Notes under the pieces: model-generated
The model's input: only the letters and a program-made list of their open reading frames with translations
Database searches by the model: none
Told to the model about the DNA's origin: nothing
Position numbers and translations under genes: made by a program
Shown: one piece after another, positions 18,511 through 27,322 of the stretch
Layout: every line of letters begins with the position of its first letter
Numbering within the stretch: position 1 is the stretch's first letter
Origin: Allobosea lathyri
Lineage (GTDB): Bacteria > Pseudomonadota > Alphaproteobacteria > Rhizobiales > Beijerinckiaceae
Assembly: GCF_900108245.1 (NCBI RefSeq)
Contig: NZ_FNUY01000016.1
Coordinates: 27,839-91,838, forward strand
Length of the DNA: 64,000 bases
Reading direction: 5' to 3'

Positions 18511-19389
18511 TCACAAAACCTGCCCCTTCAAATCACGTACCGTGAACCCGCGCGACCAGGTCGCAATCGTAAAGCACCGCTCGACGGCGTGGTGCAAAGT
18601 GCCATCGAGCTGACGCGCCTCCGGTTCGAAATCCTCCGGTCGCAGGTCGAGTTCACGCAATGAAGCCAGCGCGGCGGGGCGAAACCAGAACATCGTGCCT
18701 TCGAAGAAACCCAGCCGGATCGCGCTCTCAGGGGCCTGCATCCGTTCAGCGACCTCGCGAGCGCGCACTTCATTGGCCATCCAGTAGGATGGTGTCGCCC
18801 GCCAGCTCTGGCCCCATCCGACGATTCCTGTCGTGACGGAGTTGAAGGCAGACAGTGCGCGGCAAGTGGCGTTCCAATCCCCGCACAGCTTGTCGAACAG
18901 CAATTTGCGGCGGATCTCTCCATCCAGCAGATGGGGGCTGCGTTTGGTATGCAGCTTCAGGACCGCATCATAGCCGTCGAGCGCGCCTGACCCGAGCACG
19001 GCCAGAAACGGAGCGACGTCACGGCCGCGATTGTCGTGTTCATGAATGAACACGTCCTGCGCGCCGATCACCGCCGCCCTCAGAAGTGCGCACCGCTCCG
19101 GCGGAACGGTGACATGGACAGGCGTTCCGACCGGGAGCAACGCCTGGCAGGCCAGGATCTCGTTCATCAGGTCCGGGTAATAGGCATGAGCGACGATGGC
19201 GACCTTGAGGCCCGGCCATTCAGCCCGCGCGCTTCGGGCAGCCCAGCGTTTCCGCAGAGATCTGCCGGTATCCGACACGAAAACGGCACCAAGCGTCAGC
19301 CCGGCCACCTTCTGCAGCACATGGCGAGCGTAGGCCTTGCATCGAACAAGGATCGGCGGCTTTGAGGGGGACGAAGCACGGACAATCAC
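18511..19389 (-). CDS. RgpF-like rhamnan synthesis family protein
   Basis: The 292-residue protein carries the RgpF core: VAIVAHAYYPDLMNEIL, then HEHDNRGRDVAPFL near residue 120, KLHTKRSPH near residue 145 and FFEGTMFWFRPAAL near residue 230. Family members (Pfam rhamnan synthesis protein F) take part in making rhamnose-containing polysaccharides and are usually longer, so this is a single-domain version. The annotation names a polysaccharide link rather than a proven reaction. It is divergent from the double-GT2 gene across a 323-bp gap and converges on the fusion gene at its 3' side. Confidence 0.8.
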   Translation of the reverse strand: MIVRASSPSKPPILVRCKAYARHVLQKVAGLTLGAVFVSDTGRSLRKRWAARSARAEWPGLKVAIVAHAYYPDLMNEILACQALLPVGTPVHVTVPPERCALLRAAVIGAQDVFIHEHDNRGRDVAPFLAVLGSGALDGYDAVLKLHTKRSPHLLDGEIRRKLLFDKLCGDWNATCRALSAFNSVTTGIVGWGQSWRATPSYWMANEVRAREVAERMQAPESAIRLGFFEGTMFWFRPAALASLRELDLRPEDFEPEARQLDGTLHHAVERCFTIATWSRGFTVRDLKGQVL

Positions 19390-19712
19390 GGATGAGGAAT
19401 CACCAAATGAGGCATAGACCGGCCAACGACCATTTCAACACATAGCATCCCTGGGCTTTTGTAGTCAGGACATGTACGCAAGCGACATACCCACCGGTCA
19501 GACAATACCGCCGGAGCTTCGCGGTAGATGGGAGACCGAGCGAACATGCATTTCCTGCATGAACTGAATTGAACGCATTCTGGCGGGGAAGGCGGTCATC
19601 GCAGCGGGCATGCTTGAACGGGTCACTGTCTCGCATTATTCGTTCTCAAATCGATATCATTCCCTCGGCCCAGAAAGCCGTAGAATTCAAGCGGCGGAGT
19701 AGACCAATCGTC
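19390..19712. other. Divergent intergenic region
   Basis: 323 bp between the RgpF-like gene and the double-GT2 gene, which point away from each other. It must hold both promoters. The only structure I see is the small inverted repeat CATGCA-N5-TGCATG at 19545-19561. An in-frame ATG at 19569 could extend the downstream gene, but its residues look non-coding. Confidence 0.5.
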
Positions 19713-21554
19713 ATGCCGAGCATCACGGAGCCGCTCTGGCGCGCAGTTCGCCGTGCCGGAGGGCTCGGCGCGGCGCTACGGCGGGTGACGGACGTCCTTC
19801 GCAGCGAGGGTGCACGCGGTCTTCTCCGCCGCCTTCAGCGGACCGTCCGGCAGGAGGCACGCTACGAAGACTGGATCGCGCGGTTCGACGACCGGCCCGA
19901 GGATGATCGGGCCGCCATGGACGCTCTATTGCTAGCCCTGAGGGAGCGGCCGCTTTTCTCCATCATCATGCCGGTGTTCGAGACCCCCGCCGCCTTGCTC
20001 GAAGCCGCGGTATCGTCCGTGCGGAGCCAGATCTATCCGCACTGGGAATTGTGCGTCTGCGACGATGGATCGTCTAGTCCTCGCATTGCGGCGTTCCTGG
20101 ACAGCCTCAGCCGAGAGGAGCCGCGCATCAAATGGACCCGTCTCACACGGAACCAGAACATTTCCGCCGCTTCGAATGCATCGCTCACCCTTGCCACGGG
20201 CGATTGGATCATACCGCTAGATCACGATGACCTGCTTCGGCCGCATGCGCTGCTCGAAGTCGCGCTCGCCGCGGAGGCAAACCCGTATGCGCGTTTGATC
20301 TATTCGGACGAGGACAAGATCGATGCCTCCGGGACTAAGCGTTTCGATGCTCACTTCAAGCCCGACTGGTCTCCCGATCTCCTCCGGTCGTTCAACTACG
20401 TCAGTCATCTGGCTGCTCTAAAACGGGAAGACGTGCTCAGGGTCGGCGGCTGGACACTGGGCATGGAGGGCGCTCAGGACCACGATCTGTATCTCAAGGT
20501 CACCGAGACACTAGATCGCCGCCAGATCCTGCACATCCCGAAGATCCTTTACCACTGGCGCGTGGCAGAGAACTCTACCGCCGGAAGCGATGCGGCCAAG
20601 CCCTACGCCGTCGCAGCAATGGCAAGCGCAATCGCCAGCCATCTAGAGCGCACAGGGCGTGAAGGCGACGTAACCCTTCTCGATGACGCGCCTGTCGCCA
20701 GGGTTCGCTATCGCCTACCCGAGCGCGCGCCGCTCGCGACGATCATCATTCCCAATAAGAACATGGCGGCACTCATACGAGCCTGCATCACCTCGATCCG
20801 CTCGAAGACCACCTATCCTCATTACGAAATCCTGATCGTGGACAATGGATCGACCGATTACGAGACGCTAAGGCTCTACGACGAGTTCAAGCGACAAGGG
20901 ATCGTGATCGCGGACTACCCGGCTGAATTCAACTACTCGGCAATGAACAATCTCGGGATCAGGGAGGCAAGGGGCGAGGTCCTGGTTTTCCTCAACAACG
21001 ATACGAGTGTGATCGGCGAGGACTGGCTGTCCGAACTCGTCGTCAACGCCATACGACCAGAAGTGGGATGCGTCGGCGCCAAGCTTTATTTCGATGATGA
21101 CACAATCCAGCATGCGGGCGTCTTCGTCGGCGTCTGCGGCATTGCCTGCCATCCCTATCGCGGATTCGATAAAGGCGATTTCGGCTATTTCGGCCGGCTG
21201 CGAGTGACCCAGAACCTGAGCGCCGTGACCGCAGCATGTCTCGCCGTCAAGCGCACGATCGCGCTGGAAGTGGGAGGCTTCGACGAAATCGCGTTGAAGA
21301 TTGCACTGAACGACGTCGATTTCTGCCTTAAGGTACATGCTGCCGGCTATTATAACGTTTGGACCCCTTTCGCCGAACTGTATCACTTCGAAAGCAAAAC
21401 ACGCGGCTATGAGATCGGGCCTGAAAAGCGCGCCCGCTTCCAACGGGAAAGCGAGATACTGAACGAGCGTTGGCAACAATATGTCACGCTCGACCCGTAT
21501 TACTCGCCTCATCTGACCCGAACGAACGAAGCCGTCACGATCCGGACAGAGTAG
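19713..21554 (+). CDS. Glycosyltransferase with two GT2 domains
   Basis: The start is chosen at ATG 19713 (MPSITEPLWRAV). The 613-residue protein has an N-terminal ~75-residue Arg-rich helical region, a first GT-A domain from residue ~79 (FSIIMPVFETP, VCDDGSSS, PLDHDDLL, SDEDKID) and a second from ~339 (ATIIIPNKNM, VDNGSTD, FLNNDTSV, LNDVDFCLK). Both domains keep the DxD-type acidic motif, so both may be active, as in polymerases that alternate two sugars. It is related to O-antigen glycosyltransferases. No partner gene follows it; a possible hairpin lies 29 bp after the stop. Confidence 0.9.
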   Translation: MPSITEPLWRAVRRAGGLGAALRRVTDVLRSEGARGLLRRLQRTVRQEARYEDWIARFDDRPEDDRAAMDALLLALRERPLFSIIMPVFETPAALLEAAVSSVRSQIYPHWELCVCDDGSSSPRIAAFLDSLSREEPRIKWTRLTRNQNISAASNASLTLATGDWIIPLDHDDLLRPHALLEVALAAEANPYARLIYSDEDKIDASGTKRFDAHFKPDWSPDLLRSFNYVSHLAALKREDVLRVGGWTLGMEGAQDHDLYLKVTETLDRRQILHIPKILYHWRVAENSTAGSDAAKPYAVAAMASAIASHLERTGREGDVTLLDDAPVARVRYRLPERAPLATIIIPNKNMAALIRACITSIRSKTTYPHYEILIVDNGSTDYETLRLYDEFKRQGIVIADYPAEFNYSAMNNLGIREARGEVLVFLNNDTSVIGEDWLSELVVNAIRPEVGCVGAKLYFDDDTIQHAGVFVGVCGIACHPYRGFDKGDFGYFGRLRVTQNLSAVTAACLAVKRTIALEVGGFDEIALKIALNDVDFCLKVHAAGYYNVWTPFAELYHFESKTRGYEIGPEKRARFQRESEILNERWQQYVTLDPYYSPHLTRTNEAVTIRTE

Positions 21555-22168
21555 GCGATCCGCGCGCCCGACCTGGCACCTGTTTGGCCTCCTGTAAGGC
21601 CAAAACGGAACCGGAGCGGACTTATGATTGCCACGACGACATCAGGCACCGTCGACCGACGATGGGTGATGCATGCCTCGTTGACTTTGTCGAGTTGACC
21701 TGGGCTGCGACAGATTTTGTAGGCGCTGAGGCTGCGCCGAATTGGCTGCCTGTAATCCCGCCGACGCGCTGCTTTCAAAATCCCGCCCAGCTGCCGCCCC
21801 AGCATGCTTGCCCATCATCGCGATGAACTCCTGGACGCTATAAGTTGGCTGCCCGGACGGATTCAGTCAAAAAACAATTGGAAACTCCAAATTTGGTGTC
21901 CGTCACATCAGACCGTGTTTAGACGCTTTCGATGCGGATTTCGTCTTATTAACCAGCCCAGGCATAAATCGGCTCGCTCGCATAAACGATAATGGGCTGA
22001 TCATTGCTCGTGATCTTGGCTATACCGCATAACGACTACACAGCGCTCAGCGCAGTAAGAATGCTTCTAGGGAGAACGCTGTCAGCTTGATCGAGATACG
22101 TTTACCATGATGGCGCGTGCCATTTTTTCGGCAACCGTTCATCTGCCCATTGGGGCGAACTGATAGCG
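21555..22168. other. 614-bp region without a supported gene
   Basis: It lies between the polysaccharide genes and the prophage remnant. Short frames on both strands lack ribosome binding sites and motifs. The composition drifts to more A/T after about 21830. One end of the prophage remnant is probably here, but I could not find a matching attachment-site repeat at the other end. Confidence 0.5.
21583..21604 (+). terminator. Possible hairpin terminator after the double-GT2 gene
   Basis: TTTGGCCT at 21583-21590 pairs with AGGCCAAA at 21597-21604 around a 6-base loop. There is no downstream T run on the plus strand (on the minus strand the hairpin is followed by a few T at the other side), so it is a weak candidate. 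Confidence 0.35.
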
Positions 22169-22420
22169 CTAATCCCCGCTCGACCCGCCCCCCCGCTTCG
22201 CCAGCCTCACGCCTGCGCCCGCGCCGTTCTCAGGAATGAACAACACGCCGGCGGCTTCGAGCGCAGTCCGCATGCCCAGCAGGTTGTTGTGGGACGGGAT
22301 GCGACGACCCTTCTCGAAATCGCGGATTGTGGAGAGGCCGAGATGCGCTGCTTTGGCGAGCTCTTCCTGCGACCACTCGAGCAGAGCGCGCGCGGCGCGT
22401 GATTGGGCTGGGGTCATCAT
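22169..22420 (-). CDS. XRE-family helix-turn-helix regulator
   Basis: This 83-residue protein is a single HTH_3/XRE domain: AQSRAARALLEWSQEELAKA as helices 1-2, then AHLGLSTIRDFEKGRR as the recognition helix region and IPSHNNLLGMRTALEAAGV closing the fold. The remaining ~25 residues are Gly-rich with no second domain. Small proteins of this type act as prophage or toxin-antitoxin repressors. It is divergent from the 22541 ORF, and the shared 120-bp intergenic region carries overlapping palindromes, which would be its natural operator. The start could be either of two adjacent ATG codons (22420 or 22417). Confidence 0.85.
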   Translation of the reverse strand: MMTPAQSRAARALLEWSQEELAKAAHLGLSTIRDFEKGRRIPSHNNLLGMRTALEAAGVLFIPENGAGAGVRLAKRGGGSSGD

Positions 22421-22441
22421 TCTGCGAGGGATAGCACGGCA

Positions 22442-22525
22442 CGACGAATTTTGTCGAGTGTCGACGCTTTCCGTTTACTCCCGCCACCATACAACGCTAA
22501 TCGTCGTTTAACGACGAATTTCGTT
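22442..22525. promoter_or_regulatory. Candidate operator cluster of the prophage switch
   Basis: CGACGAATTTTGTCG at 22442-22456 is an imperfect palindrome. TCGTCGTTTAACGACGA at 22501-22517 is a near-perfect 17-bp palindrome that overlaps AACGACGAATTTCGTT at 22510-22525. The core CGACGAATTT occurs twice in direct orientation. All lie between the divergent XRE gene and the 22541 ORF. Confidence 0.5.
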
Positions 22526-22540
22526 TATGGAGTTGAGCAG

Positions 22541-22933
22541 ATGCTTCTCACCGCGGCAGACGGCCGAACCATCTTCAACATGTCGGCGATCATGCGCCGG
22601 GCTTGCCAGCTCGGCCGGTTTGCCCTGCAGTTTTGCCGCAGCACACTTGAGCGAAACCGCCAGCGCTCGCTGTGGCTGAAAAGGGCTTGGGCGGAAGCCA
22701 AGCGCGAGGCTGGCGAATTCGCCCGGCGTCAAGCGCGCGACGCCGAGGTGCGTATCGCGCTGGCCGCGAGCGCAAGGGAGAGCGCCGCTCTCGCAGCCAG
22801 TCACGGCAACAACCCGCTCGCCATCCAGAACGCGCTGCTGCGCGAGACGATGCGCGACCGCATGAACTTCGCCGCTGTCGCCCGCCTTGAGGCCGCGCTT
22901 GTCGCCATCCTGGCTGCCAAGCAGCTCCATTGA
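22541..22933 (+). CDS. Hypothetical prophage protein
   Basis: ATG 22541 is preferred to upstream starts because GGAG (22529-22532) precedes it and the upstream extension overlaps the operator region. The 130-residue product is basic and mostly helical, with a long Arg/Ala-rich segment (around residues 40-90) and no recognised domain. It is the first gene of the rightward early operon that leads to the ERF and YqaJ genes, the position where many temperate phages place small regulatory or replication-accessory proteins. Function unknown. Confidence 0.55.
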   Translation: MLLTAADGRTIFNMSAIMRRACQLGRFALQFCRSTLERNRQRSLWLKRAWAEAKREAGEFARRQARDAEVRIALAASARESAALAASHGNNPLAIQNALLRETMRDRMNFAAVARLEAALVAILAAKQLH

Positions 22934-22959
22934 CCGGTTCGATCACCAGGAGAGATTTG

Positions 22960-23169
22960 ATGCCCATATCCGCCGGCCGCCATTCACCGCCTGAGCTCGC
23001 CATTGTGGACGAGCCTCCAAGCAGAGCGCGCGACCTCGATCAGGGGGCCAGTCTCGGGGACCTTCAGCCGCAGCAGCCACCGCCCGAAATGGTCCGACGC
23101 CTGACGCCCACCGAACTCGCCGCGGAGTATCGCCGCTGGATCGTGAGCGTCTCGCCAAGCCGCCGCTGA
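22960..23169 (+). CDS. Hypothetical small protein
   Basis: ATG 22960 has AGGAGA 7 bp upstream, which favours it over a TTG start overlapping the previous stop. The 69-residue product is proline-rich in the middle (QPQQPPPEM) and ends with a short amphipathic helix (TPTELAAEYRRWIVSV). No family recognised. It lies 46 bp before the ERF gene on the same strand, consistent with a prophage early operon. Confidence 0.5.
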   Translation: MPISAGRHSPPELAIVDEPPSRARDLDQGASLGDLQPQQPPPEMVRRLTPTELAAEYRRWIVSVSPSRR

Positions 23170-23215
23170 CGCCCGCCACCTGCGCTGCATTGTCCTCACA
23201 GCCCGAGATGTCCCG

Positions 23216-23950
23216 ATGAACCAGATCGTTTCAATCAATCCGCTCGCCTACACGCCCGGCGCAATCTGCGCCCTCACGCCGCTCGCCATGATCGGCCAGG
23301 CGGTTGAGCGCGGCGCCCCTGTCAAAACCCTTGAGAAGCTGATCGAGCTGCATCAGCACTGGGAAACCAGCCAGTCGCGAAAGGCCTTCGACACCGCGAT
23401 CGCCGAGGCCAAGGCCAAGATCCCGGTGATCTCGAAAAACCGCGAGGTCGATTTTACCGCGCAGCGCAGCCGCACGCATTATCGTTATGAAGATCTGGCC
23501 GAGATTGCTCGAACGGTCGGACCGATCCTTGCCAGCTTTGGCCTGGCCTATCGGTTTCGCTCGTGCGTCGAAGGATCGCTGGTCAAGGTGACCTGCGTCT
23601 TGTCGCACCGCGACGGCTATTTTGAAGAAAACCAGCTGGCTGCCGCGACCGACGAAACCGGTAACAAAAATGGCATCCAGGCGATCGGCTCGACGCTGAC
23701 CTATCTGCAGCGCATGACCCTGAAGGCGTCCCTGGGGCTGGCAGCCTCCGATGACGATGATGGCAAGGCAGCCGGAACGGCGGTGCCGATCAACGCCGAT
23801 CAGATCCCGGAGCTGCTCGCCTTGCTCAAAAGCGTCGGCGCCCAGAAGGCTGCGCTGCTGCGCTTCTTCAAGATCGACGCGCTGCCGGATCTGCCGGCGG
23901 TGAAGTTTGATCAGGCGATCACCATGCTCAACGCCAAGAGGGTGTCGTGA
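23216..23950 (+). CDS. ERF-family single-strand annealing protein
   Basis: The 244-residue protein shows the ERF superfamily pattern: FDTAIAEAKAKIPVI near residue 60, then RTHYRYEDLAEIARTVGPILASFGLAYRF and NKNGIQAIGSTLTYLQRMTLKASLGLAAS near residue 155, followed by an acidic DDDDG linker and a small helical C-terminus. ERF proteins are phage recombinases that anneal complementary single strands. They work with a 5'-3' exonuclease such as the YqaJ protein encoded by the next gene. The stop overlaps the following start (TGATG), so the two are translationally coupled. Confidence 0.9.
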   Translation: MNQIVSINPLAYTPGAICALTPLAMIGQAVERGAPVKTLEKLIELHQHWETSQSRKAFDTAIAEAKAKIPVISKNREVDFTAQRSRTHYRYEDLAEIARTVGPILASFGLAYRFRSCVEGSLVKVTCVLSHRDGYFEENQLAAATDETGNKNGIQAIGSTLTYLQRMTLKASLGLAASDDDDGKAAGTAVPINADQIPELLALLKSVGAQKAALLRFFKIDALPDLPAVKFDQAITMLNAKRVS

Positions 23951-24579
23951 TGAGCGCACCCGACATCATCGCTTGCGACCAGGGCAGCGAGGCGTGGTTT
24001 CGCGCACGTATGGGCATCCCGACCGCCTCGGAATTCCCCGCAGTAATGGCGAAAGGCCGGGCAGGCGGGGATAGCAAAACCCGCCAGACTTATCTCTACA
24101 AACTGGCCGGCGAGATCATCACCGGTCAGCCGATGGAAAATTTCAGCAACGGCCACATGGAGCGCGGCAAGATCCTGGAGGATGAGGCGCGCTCATTTTA
24201 CGAGTTCATGACCGACACGCCCTGCCAACGGATCGGGTTCCTCCGCAATGGCCGCAAGGGCGCCTCGCCGGACTCGCTGGTCGGAGCGGATGGCTTGGTC
24301 GAGATCAAAACCAAGCTGCCCCATCTGCTGATCGAGACGCTTCTGCGAGGCGAGTTTCCGCCCGAACACAAGGCCCAATGCCAGGGTCAACTCTGGGTCG
24401 CCGAACGCGAATGGATCGATATCGCAGTCTACTGGCCGCAGATGCCGATCTTCGTGACCCGAGCGTTCCGTGACGAGGCCTACATCAGTGACCTCGCGGA
24501 TGCGGTCGATGCCTTTAACGCGGAGCTTGACCTCACCGTCGCAAAAATCCGGGCCTATCGGCAGCCGAGGGCGGCGTGA
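23950..24579 (+). CDS. YqaJ-type viral exonuclease
   Basis: The 209-residue product has the lambda-exonuclease fold signatures: QGSEAWFRARMGIPTASEF at the N-terminus, the GHMERGKILEDEARSFYE helix with its glutamate, SPDSLVG and VEIKTK as the PD-(D/E)XK catalytic core, then CQGQLWVAEREWIDIAVYWP. It would resect double-stranded DNA ends for the ERF annealase upstream, making a Red-like recombination module. ATG 23950 overlaps the ERF stop, and its own stop overlaps the next start in the same TGATG fashion. Confidence 0.9.
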   Translation: MSAPDIIACDQGSEAWFRARMGIPTASEFPAVMAKGRAGGDSKTRQTYLYKLAGEIITGQPMENFSNGHMERGKILEDEARSFYEFMTDTPCQRIGFLRNGRKGASPDSLVGADGLVEIKTKLPHLLIETLLRGEFPPEHKAQCQGQLWVAEREWIDIAVYWPQMPIFVTRAFRDEAYISDLADAVDAFNAELDLTVAKIRAYRQPRAA

Positions 24580-25031
24580 TGGCGGTCCGCGTCGGACCCG
24601 CCGGTCAACCCTCTTTCCGAGGCCGCAGTGCCATGCGACGCGAGTTCACGCGGGCTCAGAAGGTCACGATGATCAAGCGCGCTCTGGATGGCAACGGTCG
24701 CATTCTCTGCGAGGGCTGTGGTCTCAACATCACCGGCAAGGCGATCGAGTTCGACCACATCATCCCTGAGGCGCTCATCGTCGATAAGAGCGCGGGCCTC
24801 GAGATCAGCGATGGACGCGTGCTTGGCCGCGACTGCTGCCACCGCCAGCCCAGCGGCAAGACCGCGACCGATCTCGCCGATATCGCCGAAGCCAAGCGTC
24901 GGGAGGCCAAGCACTTTGGCATCCGGCCCGGCCAACGTCTGAAGGGAGCCGGCTTTGGCCTCTCTCAACCGCAGCGATCGGCATCACGCCCCCTCGTCAA
25001 GCCCGCGGCCTGGCGTCGTGACGAGCACTGA
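24579..25031 (+). CDS. HNH-like endonuclease domain protein
   Basis: The 150-residue protein has a zinc-ribbon/HNH layout: CEGCG near residue 46, FDHIIPEAL (the DH of the HNH motif) near residue 64 and GRDCCHRQPSGKTATD with a CxxH-like second metal ligand near residue 90. Such HNH proteins in phage early regions may cut DNA for packaging or homing. The third catalytic residue is not clear, so activity is uncertain. It is coupled to the YqaJ gene through a TGATG overlap. Confidence 0.75.
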   Translation: MAVRVGPAGQPSFRGRSAMRREFTRAQKVTMIKRALDGNGRILCEGCGLNITGKAIEFDHIIPEALIVDKSAGLEISDGRVLGRDCCHRQPSGKTATDLADIAEAKRREAKHFGIRPGQRLKGAGFGLSQPQRSASRPLVKPAAWRRDEH

Positions 25032-25059
25032 CCCCACCCACCCTTAGGAGAAAGACATC

Positions 25060-25428
25060 GTGACGAGCCTCTATGCCCCGCCTTTTCGCATGCCAATCGC
25101 CGCGCGCTCGCGGCTGTGGCTCGCAACCGCCATCCTGGCGTTGCCCCTATCGGCCTGCACAACCCGAAGCGTGATGAATTTCAATCGCTTGGATGGCCGC
25201 GCTGATGCGGCGGCGGTCGCCCAATTCCAACAGGATGATGCAATCTGCAAGGGCGAGGTCGCCAAGGCGCAAGCGATGGCCGCACCGATCTATATGGGTC
25301 GCAGTCTGGCTGATGCGATGGAGGCGGGCATGAAGGAGGGCCAGCGTAACAACGCCTTGCGGCAGATCATGGTCGGCTGCATGGCCCAGCGCAACTACAC
25401 GATGACGCTGATGACCGTGCCAAACTGA
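25060..25428 (+). CDS. Predicted lipoprotein of unknown function
   Basis: A GTG start at 25060 follows AGGAGAAAG. The 122-residue protein starts with a positively charged segment, a hydrophobic helix (WLATAILALPLSA) and a lipobox LSAC, with Cys near residue 33, so it should be exported and lipid-modified at the envelope. The mature part is helical with a conserved-looking QQDDAICKGEVAKAQA segment and a Met-rich stretch. Similar small lipoproteins occur as stand-alone genes in alphaproteobacteria. Within the prophage remnant it could be a lysogenic conversion or exclusion factor, but that is speculation. Confidence 0.65.
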   Translation: MTSLYAPPFRMPIAARSRLWLATAILALPLSACTTRSVMNFNRLDGRADAAAVAQFQQDDAICKGEVAKAQAMAAPIYMGRSLADAMEAGMKEGQRNNALRQIMVGCMAQRNYTMTLMTVPN

Positions 25429-25473
25429 ATTTCTGCGCAGCTCTTCGACCCCAAGCTCGCGCGCCCTCCACGC

Positions 25474-25506
25474 GAAGAAAAACAGGCCGGCTTACAAGCC
25501 GGCCTG
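25474..25506 (-). terminator. Rho-independent terminator overlapping the terL stop codon
   Basis: CAGGCCGGCTT (25483-25493) and AAGCCGGCCTG (25496-25506) form a perfect 11-bp stem with a 2-base loop. On the minus strand the stem is followed by a TTTTTCTTC tract (25474-25482). The terL stop codon TAA is inside the hairpin. Confidence 0.85.
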
Positions 25507-26934
25507 CCTGAACCGCGACTGCGGTCGGACAACCCTTTGAGGTCGCTCGCGCACGACCGGCGTGCGCGCCGTCAGGTATTTGAGCGCCTGGCTGGTCGAA
25601 TCGACCTGATCGTCGTTCTTGCCAGCGGGAAATCCCAAAAGCTCCGCCAGATAGCTCGCCAACCAATCGGCCTGCCGGGGCAGATACACCTGGCCCGCCT
25701 CAAACCGCGCGGCCTGCGCCTGCAGCCGTGCGAATTTATCAAACCGCGCCTGCTGGAGGAGGGGGAAGAGCCGGCCGGTCCGCCGCAGATCCTGCGACAG
25801 CGCCCGACCCAGTTCTGTCTCCTCGATCAGCGTTGCATTAACGCCATGCGCCTGGGCGACCTCGATCATCCGGCGGCGCAACTCGGGGCTCTCCCAGCGG
25901 CCGCGGACCACGTCGAGCAGATAGTACTCCTGCCCTATCGCGCCCCAGAGCGTGCCAACCGACCAGTCGGAGGTTTCTCCGATCGTCGAGGCTGTATCCC
26001 ACGACGCAATCACGCACTCGAATGCTTCTGGCTTCACGTCATAATAACGCAGCCAGTCGCGCTTGATCACGTTGCCTTCGGCCGGCAACGGGTTTTGCTG
26101 ATACTGCGCCGAAAAGTTCTGCATCCCCAGATTGCGCTTAGCCGCCTCCAGCCATTCGGCGGGTTCACGACCCGGGTGCAGCACCTCGCCTGCACGACGG
26201 CGGTAAACCTCCTCGCGCCCATCGCCCAGACGATAGTGACAATCCTCGGTGGCAATGGCGGGGATCGTCAGCAGCTCCCACTCTTCTTTGTTCAGGACAT
26301 GCCCGACCAGATCGTCCTGATGGAGCCGCTGCATCACGATGATAATGGCGCCGTGCAGCTTGTCGTTCAGGCGGGAGTACAAGGTGGAGTCGTAAAACTC
26401 TGTGACGCGCCGCCGTTCGGCCGCTGAAAGCGCTGCGTCCAACCCCTTGATCGGATCATCGATGATGATGAGGTCGGCGCCACGTCCAAGCACCGAGCCC
26501 CCGACCGAACCCGCGAAACGCGAGCCTCGCTGGCTCGTCACCAGCTCGCCTTCGCGATCACTTGCCATCTCAAAATCAGGGAAAAGCTCCCTGAACCAAG
26601 CTGTCGTGACCACACTGCGGAAGTCCACAGCGTGTTTACGCGAGAGCTCGTTGGCATAACTGATGGCCATGACCCGCTTGCGCGGATCATGGCCCATCAC
26701 CCAGGCGGTATAAGCGATGGTGACGCAGATCGATTTGGCCGAGCGCGGCGGCACATTGATGATGAGCCGCTTGCACTCGCCCCGCCAGACCCGCATCAGC
26801 TGGTAGGCGATGGCGTGAATATGCCAATTATCGAGATAGGGCGTGCCGGGTTCGAGCGTGCCAAAGCACTGCGCGATGAAGCTCGCCAGATCGCGTCGCA
26901 AGATCGCCTGCAACAAGGTGGCGCGCTCACTCAC
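25492..26934 (-). CDS. terL: Phage terminase large subunit
   Basis: The 480-residue protein has an N-terminal packaging ATPase with Walker A-like NVPPRSAKS near residue 63, Walker B LIIIDDP near residue 155 and a coupling motif IVMQR. The C-terminal RNase H-like nuclease has WDTA near residue 312, LIEETELGRAL and the final NDDQVDS acidic cluster near residue 450. All expected acidic residues are present, so the enzyme looks intact. It overlaps the end of the DUF5681 gene by 8 bp. No portal or capsid gene follows; the frame ends in a transcription terminator. Confidence 0.92.
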   Translation of the reverse strand: MSERATLLQAILRRDLASFIAQCFGTLEPGTPYLDNWHIHAIAYQLMRVWRGECKRLIINVPPRSAKSICVTIAYTAWVMGHDPRKRVMAISYANELSRKHAVDFRSVVTTAWFRELFPDFEMASDREGELVTSQRGSRFAGSVGGSVLGRGADLIIIDDPIKGLDAALSAAERRRVTEFYDSTLYSRLNDKLHGAIIIVMQRLHQDDLVGHVLNKEEWELLTIPAIATEDCHYRLGDGREEVYRRRAGEVLHPGREPAEWLEAAKRNLGMQNFSAQYQQNPLPAEGNVIKRDWLRYYDVKPEAFECVIASWDTASTIGETSDWSVGTLWGAIGQEYYLLDVVRGRWESPELRRRMIEVAQAHGVNATLIEETELGRALSQDLRRTGRLFPLLQQARFDKFARLQAQAARFEAGQVYLPRQADWLASYLAELLGFPAGKNDDQVDSTSQALKYLTARTPVVRERPQRVVRPQSRFRQAGL

Positions 26935-27322
26935 CTGCGCCTCCCTCGTTTTTCGCCCGTCGCGCCAGGTAACGCGCGATCAAAGCCTCCTCCTCGGCGG
27001 CGTTGTGATCTTCCGCCATCGCCTGCGCGTCGTTGTCGTTGCACCCGTCAAGCTTCAACAACAGCGCGAGAGCGCGCATGTCGCCCTTGAAGGCCATGTC
27101 CACGGCCTTCTCATAAAGCGCGCGCCGTGCCGTAATCCGCACGACCTTGCCGTTGATCCGGGTGGACACGATCCGGCTCAAGACAGCCTCCCGCTCATCG
27201 ACAGCAGCCGACTTGGCGCGCCGCGGCTTGCCTGACGGATTGCCGCTCTGGCCCTTCTTAAATTGGCTCTGCTTCGGCGGACGCTTGTAGCCGACCGGTT
27301 CAGCATCCTCGTCACGCGACAT
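26927..27322 (-). CDS. DUF5681 domain protein, possible small terminase partner
   Basis: This 131-residue protein begins with a DUF5681-like basic N-terminus (GYKRPPKQSQFKKGQSGNPSG) followed by an acidic helical C-terminal half. DUF5681 proteins are usually found just upstream of terL in prophages and may serve as the small terminase or a DNA-binding partner. Here it overlaps the methyltransferase gene upstream by 11 bp and terL downstream by 8 bp, so the three minus-strand genes form one tightly coupled unit. Confidence 0.78.
   Translation of the reverse strand: MSRDEDAEPVGYKRPPKQSQFKKGQSGNPSGKPRRAKSAAVDEREAVLSRIVSTRINGKVVRITARRALYEKAVDMAFKGDMRALALLLKLDGCNDNDAQAMAEDHNAAEEEALIARYLARRAKNEGGAGE

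Noticed and set aside
19569..19712. 48-residue N-terminal extension of the double-GT2 protein
   Set aside because: Composition is unlike coding sequence and ATG 19713 yields the expected start of the family.
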